6,893 nt of DNA, taken from the NCBI GenBank assembly GCA_947440875.1, contig CANETG010000136.1, positions 1 to 6,893 of the forward strand. The letters run 5' to 3'. The DNA is from Bacteriovoracaceae bacterium (GTDB lineage Bacteria > Bdellovibrionota > Bacteriovoracia > Bacteriovoracales > Bacteriovoracaceae). How positions within the stretch are numbered: the stretch's first letter is position 1; the number at the start of each line of letters is the position of its first letter. The position numbers were made by a program, and so were the translations under genes. The notes below the pieces were generated by a model. That model did not search any database, was not told the origin of the DNA, and worked only from the letters and a program-made list of their open reading frames with translations. This document shows positions 1 through 5,484 of this stretch, in pieces.

Positions 1-412
1 CCTGAAGATGATTTTTCTCACAGAGTTTCATCGCCGCACGGAGTGTCCCTCCGGTTGCAAGAACGTCATCGACGAGAACGATCTGAGCAGCTTTTTTATG
101 TTCGATCATTTCCAGAGTGTCTGTCCCGTATTCAAGCGAGTAGGATTCAGCAATTACCGGAGGCGGTAATTTGCCTTTCTTCCTCATCGGAATGAAACCT
201 TTTCCATGCATTTGGGCCATGGCAGCTCCCAAAATAAAACCACGCGCCTCAATGCCTACAACGTGATCAATATTCTTCCAGTCGATTCCTTCTGACATGG
301 CGGCGATGACTTCTGAGAAACGCTCCGTCAGAAGCGGAGTGATATCTTTGAACAGAACTCCTGGTTTCGGGAAATCAGGAACGTTTCGGATGTGAGTTTC
401 AAATGGGTGCAT
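1..412 (-). CDS. apt: Adenine phosphoribosyltransferase, 3' end cut off by the window edge
   Basis: Purine-salvage enzyme of the cytoplasm that makes AMP and pyrophosphate from adenine and PRPP. The first 137 residues are visible, translated from an ATG at 412-410. The N-terminus carries the Apt pattern (F-P-K-P-G-V-L-F-K-D-I-T-P-L-L, about residues 14-28), then G-I-E-A-R-G-F at residues 53-59, K-G-K-L-P at 79-83, and the PRPP-binding loop V-L-V-D-D-V-L-A-T-G-G-T at 112-123. All expected motifs are intact. Apt proteins are usually about 170-180 residues, so roughly 35-40 C-terminal residues lie outside the window. The start is supported by GGAG at 422-419, six bases upstream. The gene is read away from the lycopene cyclase homologue, and a good sigma-70-like promoter lies in the gap between them. 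Identification is firm; only the C-terminus is unseen. Confidence 0.96.
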   Translation of the reverse strand, partial: MHPFETHIRNVPDFPKPGVLFKDITPLLTERFSEVIAAMSEGIDWKNIDHVVGIEARGFILGAAMAQMHGKGFIPMRKKGKLPPPVIAESYSLEYGTDTLEMIEHKKAAQIVLVDDVLATGGTLRAAMKLCEKNHLQ

Positions 413-440
413 GAGTCGCTCCAGGTCTTAGGTTTTAATC

Positions 441-469
441 AATATACTGTAAGACATTATTAAATTCAA
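441..469 (-). promoter_or_regulatory. Sigma-70-like promoter of apt
   Basis: On the minus strand, TTGAAT (469-464) is followed after exactly 17 bases by TATATT (446-441). These match the -35 and -10 consensus at 4 and 5 of 6 positions. Transcription would begin near 434, giving apt a leader of about 20 bases that includes the GGAG ribosome binding site at 422-419. The -35 box overlaps the -35 box of a candidate promoter pointing the other way. The assignment is by inspection only. Confidence 0.6.
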
Positions 470-492
470 AACTCATTCGTATTCTTTATATT
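465..492 (+). promoter_or_regulatory. Candidate promoter of the lycopene cyclase homologue
   Basis: TTCAAA (465-470) and TATATT (487-492) are separated by 16 bases, matching the sigma-70 consensus at 4 and 5 of 6 positions. Transcription would begin near 499-500, some 60 bases upstream of the preferred ATG at 560. This argues against the in-frame TTG at 491 as a start, since that codon would lie inside the -10 box. The -35 box overlaps that of the apt promoter on the other strand, so the two promoters could not be occupied together. Confidence 0.45.
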
Positions 493-500
493 GGCGCTCC

Positions 501-517
501 GTCGGTATCTTACCGGC
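501..517 (+). promoter_or_regulatory. Inverted repeat / hairpin at the predicted 5' end of the cyclase transcript
   Basis: GTCGGTA (501-507) pairs with TACCGGC (511-517) across the three-base loop TCT. This makes a 7-bp stem in RNA with one G-U pair, and the inner CGGTA/TACCG is a perfect DNA inverted repeat. It begins just after the predicted transcription start. It could protect the 5' end of the mRNA or be an operator; the sequence does not say which. Confidence 0.4.
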
Positions 518-548
518 AAATCTCATTCATCTGTTGATCTATTTATTC

Positions 549-552
549 GAGG
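549..552 (+). promoter_or_regulatory. Ribosome binding site that fixes the cyclase start
   Basis: GAGG at 549-552 lies seven bases upstream of the ATG at 560. No comparable site precedes the upstream in-frame TTG at 491. The protein from 560 begins M-E-E-K-P-V-I-I-I-G-G-G, placing the FAD-binding strand at the very N-terminus, as is usual for CrtY proteins. Confidence 0.7.
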
Positions 553-559
553 TTTTTAT

Positions 560-1678
560 ATGGAAGAAAAACCAGTCATCATCATCGGTGGCGGACTCTG
601 GGGAACTCTCTTAGCGCTTAGGATTCGCCAATGCCTCCCGCACGTCGCCTTGAAGCTTTATGCGCCTGGTCCACAGTTAGGGGAACAGTTTTCTGTCTCT
701 TTCCATGAATCTGATGTGAGTCAAGCGGCGATGAAGTGGCTATCGCCCTTTATTTCTCAAAGCTGGAAAGATTTTGAAGTGAATTTTCCGAGATATTCAA
801 AAAAAAGTGATCACAAACTTTTTACAATGGAGCCTTCACACTTCCATGCGGTGGCTAGCGAATTACTTGGCCCAAATGTTGTTTACCTCAATCGAACACT
901 GACCCCTGAAGAAGCAGTCAAAGAAGGATCCTTTGTGATCGATACGCTTGTGCGTGGGTACTTCAAAGGATTAGGCTATCAAAAAACTCACGGTCTCATC
1001 GTCAAGCTGACTCACCCCCACCGACTAAGTTCACCGATCTCGATGGATGCCACCATTGAGCAGAAGAATGGATTTCGTTATCTCCAAGTGCTTCCCCTGA
1101 GTGAAGAGCGACTTCTTTTAAAAGATGTCCGGTTCTCCTCTGATCCTCTTCTTTATTATGAAAATATCGAGCCTGATCTCTTTCGAGAAGCTCATCAAAG
1201 AAGATGGATCATCGACGATGTTCTTGAACGTGAAACAGAATTTAGAAAAATTCCATGTGATTATTGTGACCAATTTTTCGAGGGTAAAGTCATCCGACTT
1301 GACGGATTCGTTCATGACATCACAGGCGATGCACTCCCAGATGCTGTGAGACTTATTGATCGCATGGTACAAACAAGTTTTCGATTGGGAGAATTGAAGC
1401 TCGTTATGCGCGAATATTTAATTGAGAGAAAATCGAGAAGACGAATTTTCCGAACAATTAACCGAATGCTTTTCCGAGTGAAAACTCCGTGCGCTGAGAG
1501 GTATCAGTTTTTCCAATGGCTTCACTCCATGCCCCCTTCCATTCGAAAGAAGTTTTACAAAGGAGACCTAGTAATCATCGATATTCTTCGGAGCCTTTAC
1601 ACCAAAAGTTTTTTTTCCCGACAAAAAACTTCAGGGATATCGTTCATGAAAAACCAAGAAAGAGTGGTGATAGTTTAG
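560..1678 (+). CDS. crtY: CrtY-type lycopene cyclase homologue, divergent at catalytic motifs
   Basis: A 372-residue flavoprotein of the CrtY/CrtL family. Family members cyclise the ends of lycopene to beta-ionone rings at the membrane, using reduced FAD without net redox change. The N-terminus has the dinucleotide-binding G-G-G-L-W-G (residues 10-15). The most diagnostic block is H-P-H-R-L-S-S-P-I-S-M-D-A-T at 152-165, followed by L-P-L-S at 178-181, and later N-R-M-L-F at 301-305 and F-Y-K-G at 332-335. Length and motif order match proteobacterial CrtY (about 380-390 residues). Several normally conserved positions differ: the glutamate after L-P-L-S...L-L-I is Lys188 (followed by Asp189), the C-terminal H-P-T-T-G-Y-S-L-P motif reads H-D-I-T-G-D-A-L-P (252-260), and the N-terminal G-N-H-T-W-S-F-H motif survives mainly as S-F-H. 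No crtE, crtB or crtI lies in the window. The family is clear; lycopene cyclisation itself is uncertain. Confidence 0.85.
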   Translation: MEEKPVIIIGGGLWGTLLALRIRQCLPHVALKLYAPGPQLGEQFSVSFHESDVSQAAMKWLSPFISQSWKDFEVNFPRYSKKSDHKLFTMEPSHFHAVASELLGPNVVYLNRTLTPEEAVKEGSFVIDTLVRGYFKGLGYQKTHGLIVKLTHPHRLSSPISMDATIEQKNGFRYLQVLPLSEERLLLKDVRFSSDPLLYYENIEPDLFREAHQRRWIIDDVLERETEFRKIPCDYCDQFFEGKVIRLDGFVHDITGDALPDAVRLIDRMVQTSFRLGELKLVMREYLIERKSRRRIFRTINRMLFRVKTPCAERYQFFQWLHSMPPSIRKKFYKGDLVIIDILRSLYTKSFFSRQKTSGISFMKNQERVVIV

Positions 1679-1755
1679 GCATCGTTGACAAACCAAGGCA
1701 ATAAAGATCTCTAAGTAGCTGATTCTCATGGAGGTGCCTGGCCTCTGCCTTGCTT

Positions 1756-2073
1756 ATGAAAAGCATGATAAAACTCATCGTTTTTTGCCTCTTCATTTCG
1801 TTTCAATCGGTCGCTGCTAATAAGCAAAAAATTGATGTCCTAGGAACATCTTCCAAAGGTCAGTTTGTAGCCCTTGAGGAGTACGGTTATCGTCCTGCTA
1901 CCCACATGTATTTCGTCATTATTCGTGTGATGAACGTTTGGAAAAAAGAGTACGTCGGAGGCAGCATCCAGATCGAGCTTCCGGCAACGAGACCTTACAT
2001 TCTTAATCGTGCGAGAAAAGAAGCTCTAGATCTCGCTCAGAATACTTTCAAAAAATACAACATTAATCCTTAA
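1756..2073 (+). CDS. Small secreted protein of unknown function, DUF2259-like
   Basis: A 105-residue protein with a clear Sec signal peptide: basic start (M-K-S-M-I-K), hydrophobic core L-I-V-F-C-L-F-I-S-F (about residues 7-16) and likely cleavage after V-A-A near residue 21. No lipobox cysteine is present, so a soluble periplasmic or secreted product of about 84 residues is expected. The mature part opens with D-V-L-G-T-S-S-K-G-Q-F-V-A-L-E-E-Y-G, which resembles from memory the start of DUF2259 secreted proteins. Those are usually about twice as long, so this may be a short relative. The start is not settled. ATG 1756 and ATG 1765 are both in frame, as is TTG 1750, and the only strong Shine-Dalgarno (GGAGG, 1730-1734) is too far upstream for standard spacing. 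It follows the cyclase homologue by 77 bases and could be co-transcribed. Its 3' end overlaps the sirtuin gene by 11 bp. Confidence 0.65.
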   Translation: MKSMIKLIVFCLFISFQSVAANKQKIDVLGTSSKGQFVALEEYGYRPATHMYFVIIRVMNVWKKEYVGGSIQIELPATRPYILNRARKEALDLAQNTFKKYNINP

Positions 2074-2872
2074 AAAAATCCGGCACTATTTCTCGGGCAT
2101 TCCCAAGGATTTCTTTATCCACTATTTTATTTTGTGGAATTCCTTCTTTATTAAGAATTAAAGTCCGAGCACCAAAAGCTTTCGCCAGCTGGAGAAATCC
2201 TGCGGCAGGGTAGACCTGCCCACTAGTCCCAATGCTCACAAAAAGATCGGACTTTGAGATCTCTGCTTCAATCCTATCCATGTGAAGTGGGACCTCACCA
2301 AACCAAACGATATGGGGCCGTAAGTGTTCTTGGCAGCAAGGTGAAACTGGCAAAAAGTTACGATACAAGAGTCGGTAGTGATGGAGGTAATTGTCTCCAG
2401 ATTTTTCTGCAGGCGAACAGATAATTGTCTGTTGGGGAGCATAATTTCCCTCGAGATCAAAGTACGCGTGGTCATCGTAGTAAATAGTCTCACAGTGTGA
2501 GCATCGGGACTGGTTGAGAGATCCGTGCATCGAGAGTAGCGGAAGAGATCCCATTCCATCTGCCCGATCGTGAAGACCGTCGACGTTTTGGGTAACGAGA
2601 GTGAGTTTTCCTGGGTGCCTTCGGGCGAAGTGAACTAGCGCGTAGTGGGCCGGGTTGGGGGAGGCAGCCGCCGCATTTATTCTTCGCATAGAATAGAATT
2701 TCCATACTAAAAGCGGGTCACGAAGGAACGCTTCAGGGGTCGCAACATCCTCAATCCGATGCTTTTCCCACAGACCGTTAGAGTCGCGGAAAGTGGAAAT
2801 TCCTGAATCAGCCGAGATTCCGGCACCAGTTAGTACCACTATCTTTTTAAAATTTTCTAACTTCAAATCCAT
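2063..2872 (-). CDS. cobB: NAD-dependent protein deacylase of the sirtuin family (CobB type)
   Basis: A 269-residue cytoplasmic sirtuin that removes acyl groups from protein lysines, consuming NAD and releasing nicotinamide and O-acyl-ADP-ribose. NAD-binding G-A-G-I-S (17-21) and S-G-I-S-T-F-R-D (23-30) are present, as are T-Q-N-V-D-G-L-H (94-101), the catalytic histidine in H-G-S (His116), R-P-H-I-V-W-F-G-E (185-193) and G-T-S-G-Q-V-Y-P-A-A-G-F (215-226). Tyr60 and Arg63 in F-Y-S-M-R-R match the Y-x-x-R pair of class III sirtuins (SIRT5, CobB), which bind the acid group of succinyl- or malonyl-lysine. Desuccinylase activity is therefore plausible. The zinc module has Cys124 and Cys127 as one pair, but the second pair is the adjacent Cys179-Cys180 after an unusually long spacer that contains Cys152. 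An AGGA sequence sits only one base before the ATG at 2872, so initiation may be weak. Confidence 0.93.
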   Translation of the reverse strand: MDLKLENFKKIVVLTGAGISADSGISTFRDSNGLWEKHRIEDVATPEAFLRDPLLVWKFYSMRRINAAAASPNPAHYALVHFARRHPGKLTLVTQNVDGLHDRADGMGSLPLLSMHGSLNQSRCSHCETIYYDDHAYFDLEGNYAPQQTIICSPAEKSGDNYLHHYRLLYRNFLPVSPCCQEHLRPHIVWFGEVPLHMDRIEAEISKSDLFVSIGTSGQVYPAAGFLQLAKAFGARTLILNKEGIPQNKIVDKEILGNAREIVPDFFKD

Positions 2873-2912
2873 ATCCTAGTACTGTAACCTTTTAATAGGC
2901 AAAATTCACCTT

Positions 2913-2942
2913 CTGATACTGACTTAAGCCTTACGATAAGAT
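2913..2942 (+). promoter_or_regulatory. Weak candidate promoter of asnB
   Basis: CTGATA (2913-2918) and TAAGAT (2937-2942) are 18 bases apart, each matching the sigma-70 consensus at 4 of 6 positions. Transcription would begin near 2949, just before the inverted repeat at 2955-2970. No better candidate is visible in the 115-base gap between the sirtuin and asnB. I found no convincing promoter for the sirtuin on the other strand. Confidence 0.22.
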
Positions 2943-2954
2943 AGCCTCCGAAAC

Positions 2955-2970
2955 CGGGAAACGGTTCCCG
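2955..2970 (+). promoter_or_regulatory. Inverted repeat in the asnB leader
   Basis: CGGGAA (2955-2960) and TTCCCG (2965-2970) are perfect inverted copies around the four-base spacer ACGG. The element ends six bases before the ribosome binding site AGGA (2977-2980), which stands seven bases from the asnB ATG at 2988. No T-run follows, so it is not an intrinsic terminator. An operator or a short mRNA hairpin near the ribosome binding site are both possible. Confidence 0.4.
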
Positions 2971-2987
2971 ATACTCAGGAATAGAAT

Positions 2988-4586
2988 ATGTGCGGATTAC
3001 TCGCTTATGCCGGAGATGTGGAAGCACTTCCGGACTTCAACACTACTTTTAATAAGCTCGTCCATCGGGGACCCGATGATACAGAAGTGATGAAAGCCGA
3101 TGGGGTTTCGATGTGCTTTCATCGCCTAGCTATTATAGACCCAACTCAAAAAGGCCATCAGCCTTTTATTGATCACACCAATGGCAATATCTTAATCTGT
3201 AACGGTGAGATTTATAATCACTTGACCCTTCGCCATGACTACGAAAAATCTTATCCCTTTATTTCTCATTCAGACTGCGAAGTCCTCGTACCGATGTACA
3301 AAGACCTGGGCATCGAAAAAATGTGTCTCAATCTTGACGCTGAGTTCGCAGTCGTTATTTGGGACAACGAAAAGAAAAAGCTCGTCGCTGGGCGAGATCC
3401 GATCGGAATCCGCCCCCTTTATTATGGCCACACCGCCGAAAATAAAATTATGTTTGCTTCGGAGATTAAGGTTCTCACTCCTTTTTGTAAAAAGATCGAA
3501 CCTTTCCCTCCAGGATACGTTTACGACGGCGAAAATTTTAAGCAGTACCGTGATCTCACGACTGTAGCGACTTACGCTCCCAAAGATTTAGATAAGCACT
3601 TAAAAGAGATCCGCGAGAAATTGATCGAAGGTGTCCGTAAGCGCCTTGTCGCCGACGTTCCGGTAGGTTTCCTTCTTTCCGGGGGCCTCGATTCCTCGCT
3701 CGTCTGTGGGATCGCTCATCAGATTTTAAAAAAACAAATCACCACTTTCTCTGTCGGCCTTGACCATAATCCCATCGACATTGGTTTTGCGAAAATTGTT
3801 GCGGATTATCTAAAGACGGATCACCACGAAGTTTACTTTAATAAAAATGATACGCTTTCGGTTCTTGATGATCTGATCTGGCACCTCGAGACCTGGGACA
3901 TCACAACGGTTCGAGCTTCGATTGGGATGTATCTCGTTTGCAAATACATTCACGAAAAAACGAATATCAAAGTTGTTCTCACGGGCGAGATCTCGGATGA
4001 GATTTTTGGCTATAAGTACACGGACTTCGCACCGACTGCCGAAGCTTTTCAAAAAGAAGCAAAAAAACGCGTTGATGAACTTCACATGTATGACGTTCTT
4101 CGCGCAGATCGCTGTATTGCCGCCAATGCGCTTGAGGCGCGTGTCCCGTTTGGAGATTTGGACTTTGTCCGTTCGGTGATGGAGATCAATCCTGAAATTA
4201 AAATGAATACAACGGGAGTCGGAAAGTATCTTCTTCGCAAAGCTTTCGAAGGAACTAAGATCATCCCGGACGAAATTCTCTGGCGCGATAAGGCCGCTTT
4301 TTCGGACGCCGTTGGTCACTCAATGGTCGATTACCTAAAAGAGTTTGCTGACAGTAAGTATTCAGACGATGAATTTAAAAAGCGATCAGTGAAATACAGT
4401 CACGGAACTCCATTCACGAAAGAATCTCTTCTTTATCGTGAAATCTTTGAGAAACACTTTGCAGGACAATCTCATATGATTAAGGATTTCTGGATGCCAA
4501 ATAAAGACTGGCCAGGTTGTAATGTCCAGGATCCATCGGCGAGAGTTCTTTCTAACTACGGTAAGGCGGGAAGTACCGCTGGGTAA
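2988..4586 (+). CDS. asnB: Glutamine-hydrolysing asparagine synthetase (AsnB)
   Basis: A 532-residue cytoplasmic enzyme that makes asparagine from aspartate, ATP and glutamine ammonia. Met1-Cys2 exposes the nucleophilic cysteine of the class II glutaminase after methionine removal. Glutamine-site motifs follow: H-R-G-P-D-D (26-31), Arg46, C-N-G-E (71-74) and S-D-C-E (95-98). The synthetase domain has the ATP-pyrophosphatase loop S-G-G-L-D-S-S (231-237), the aspartate-site T-V-R (307-309), G-E-I-S-D-E (333-338) and A-R-V-P-F (384-388). Length is close to the 554 residues of Escherichia coli AsnB. Compared with E. coli, G-E-G-S-D-E reads G-E-I-S-D-E and the next segment is one residue shorter. 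I recall the same form in some other bacterial AsnB proteins, so I read it as a subfamily trait rather than damage. The start is fixed by Cys2 and by AGGA at 2977-2980. The gene ends two bases from the convergent cupin gene. Confidence 0.97.
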   Translation: MCGLLAYAGDVEALPDFNTTFNKLVHRGPDDTEVMKADGVSMCFHRLAIIDPTQKGHQPFIDHTNGNILICNGEIYNHLTLRHDYEKSYPFISHSDCEVLVPMYKDLGIEKMCLNLDAEFAVVIWDNEKKKLVAGRDPIGIRPLYYGHTAENKIMFASEIKVLTPFCKKIEPFPPGYVYDGENFKQYRDLTTVATYAPKDLDKHLKEIREKLIEGVRKRLVADVPVGFLLSGGLDSSLVCGIAHQILKKQITTFSVGLDHNPIDIGFAKIVADYLKTDHHEVYFNKNDTLSVLDDLIWHLETWDITTVRASIGMYLVCKYIHEKTNIKVVLTGEISDEIFGYKYTDFAPTAEAFQKEAKKRVDELHMYDVLRADRCIAANALEARVPFGDLDFVRSVMEINPEIKMNTTGVGKYLLRKAFEGTKIIPDEILWRDKAAFSDAVGHSMVDYLKEFADSKYSDDEFKKRSVKYSHGTPFTKESLLYREIFEKHFAGQSHMIKDFWMPNKDWPGCNVQDPSARVLSNYGKAGSTAG

Positions 4587-4597
4587 TCTCAGTACCC
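4581..4597. other. Short inverted repeat spanning the asnB/cupin convergent junction
   Basis: GGGTA (4581-4585) and TACCC (4593-4597) are inverted copies around a seven-base spacer that holds parts of both stop codons. With only five base pairs and no T-run on either strand, it is a poor intrinsic terminator. It is nonetheless the only stem visible at this junction. Confidence 0.2.
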
Positions 4598-5392
4598 CTT
4601 AGCCGTCTCAGAAAGCTTGTTCAGAAACGCCCAAGTCTCCTGCTGAGATTTAAGAAAATCAATCCCATGTTTTTCAGCGAGACGCTTCCCGGCCAGTTTC
4701 TTCTGCGCGAGCGGATGATTGTGAAAGGCAAAGAGTAGTTCTTCAGATGAAAAATCTTGAATGGGATAATCCTTATCTTTCTCAAGTTTCTCGAGGCGAT
4801 CATTATTCATGGGAATCACGTAGCGAATTCCATCGATGTGGTACACCCTGAGAGGTTTGGACCCATCGGTATTGGTTCTGATGCAAAGATTAAAAGTCGA
4901 TGTCTCGTGGCTTACGACATGTATGAACTTATCTTCGTCTTGAATAATTTCTATTTCACCTGGGAAAACTTTCCGACTTCCCAAAGGCTTCAGCTCCCCA
5001 TTTTCCATTCCATTGAAAATAAAATTTCCTGAAACATATTGAAATTGCATTTGGTGATTCAGACCTTTCAGACATTGAAAGGCACCCAGAAAATCATGAT
5101 CATGGATCGCAGTATCGCGGTAATCCCAGTGATACAGCTCGATAGAGTATCCTGTTCCAATAAAGAGGATGAAGCATTCGTCTGAGAAGTGGCACGATCG
5201 CCCTTTCAGGGGTTCCATCTCCTCATGTCGTTTTCTTAATTCTGGGAGTAATTTTTCGTGGAAAAGCTCTGGAAGAGAATATTTTTTGAGTTCACTTGAG
5301 ACCAGGCGAGAAAAGTCACTCCGACTGTGAAGATTTTCTTCAATTGTGCGCCCTATGTGATCTATCGTCTGAAGGAAGGTCATGCTTTTCAT
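4589..5392 (-). CDS. Cupin-fold protein resembling cysteine dioxygenase, function unknown
   Basis: A 267-residue cytoplasmic protein with no signal peptide or membrane segment. The middle (about residues 72-172) reads as a cupin barrel. E-L-Y-H-W-D-Y-R-D-T-A-I-H-D-H-D-F (85-101) aligns by eye with the metal-binding W-x-P-G-x-x-S-x-I-H-D-H of cysteine dioxygenases, giving His97 and His99. The second motif, G-E-I-E-I-I-Q-D-E-D-K-F-I-H-V-V-S-H (145-162), offers His158 or His162 as the third ligand. A three-histidine mononuclear iron site is therefore plausible. Cys107 lies eight residues after His99, not at the crosslinking position of mammalian CDO. About 70 residues precede the barrel and a helical, lysine-rich tail of about 60 residues follows, neither typical of CDO (about 200 residues). 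Substrate cannot be inferred. ATG 5392 is taken as the start, preceded only by a weak GAAG; ATG 5383, three codons in, is possible. Confidence 0.72.
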   Translation of the reverse strand: MKSMTFLQTIDHIGRTIEENLHSRSDFSRLVSSELKKYSLPELFHEKLLPELRKRHEEMEPLKGRSCHFSDECFILFIGTGYSIELYHWDYRDTAIHDHDFLGAFQCLKGLNHQMQFQYVSGNFIFNGMENGELKPLGSRKVFPGEIEIIQDEDKFIHVVSHETSTFNLCIRTNTDGSKPLRVYHIDGIRYVIPMNNDRLEKLEKDKDYPIQDFSSEELLFAFHNHPLAQKKLAGKRLAEKHGIDFLKSQQETWAFLNKLSETAKGY

Positions 5393-5411
5393 GAACTTCA
5401 GGATATCAAAC

Positions 5412-5430
5412 TGTCTTAGTCAGACAAGAC
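5412..5430. promoter_or_regulatory. Overlapping inverted repeats between the divergent cupin and MFS genes
   Basis: TGTCT (5412-5416) with AGACA (5422-5426), and GTCTT (5413-5417) with AAGAC (5426-5430), are two interleaved 5-bp inverted repeats. They lie in the 92-base gap between two divergently read genes, 20-40 bases from the cupin start. This is a possible operator, but repeats this short can occur by chance. Confidence 0.25.
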
Positions 5431-5452
5431 CGATAAATAGAAATTACTCTTG

Positions 5453-5480
5453 GAAAAATTCTCCTACTCAGGGAATTTTC
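5453..5480 (+). promoter_or_regulatory. Hairpin overlapping the ribosome binding site of the MFS gene
   Basis: AAAATTC (5455-5461) pairs with GAATTTT (5473-5479). Inside it CCT (5463-5465) pairs with AGG (5470-5472) around the loop ACTC, leaving T5462 as a single bulge: ten base pairs in all. G5453 and C5480 can add one more pair beyond a bulged A. The inner AGGGA (5470-5474) is the best ribosome binding site for the TTG at 5485, so the fold would hide it. No T-run follows, so it is not a terminator. Confidence 0.45.
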
Positions 5481-5484
5481 TGCC

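Noticed and set aside
491..559. TTG-initiated 23-residue N-terminal extension of the lycopene cyclase homologue
   Set aside because: The TTG lies inside the likely -10 box, has no ribosome binding site, and the extension shows no family similarity. ATG 560 has GAGG seven bases upstream.
1118..1372. Short open frames on both strands inside the cyclase gene
   Set aside because: They are shadows of the conserved frame, without ribosome binding sites or protein-like motifs.
1685..1690. Perfect TTGACA as the -35 box of a promoter for the small secreted-protein gene
   Set aside because: No acceptable -10 box occurs 16-18 bases downstream (best sequences match only a few consensus positions), so it is probably chance.
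2955..2970. Intrinsic terminator between the sirtuin and asnB
   Set aside because: The genes diverge here, so no terminator is needed, and no T-run follows the stem on either strand.
3810..4319. 169-residue open frame on the minus strand inside asnB
   Set aside because: It is wholly covered by a well-supported conserved gene on the other strand, and its translation shows no recognisable domain.
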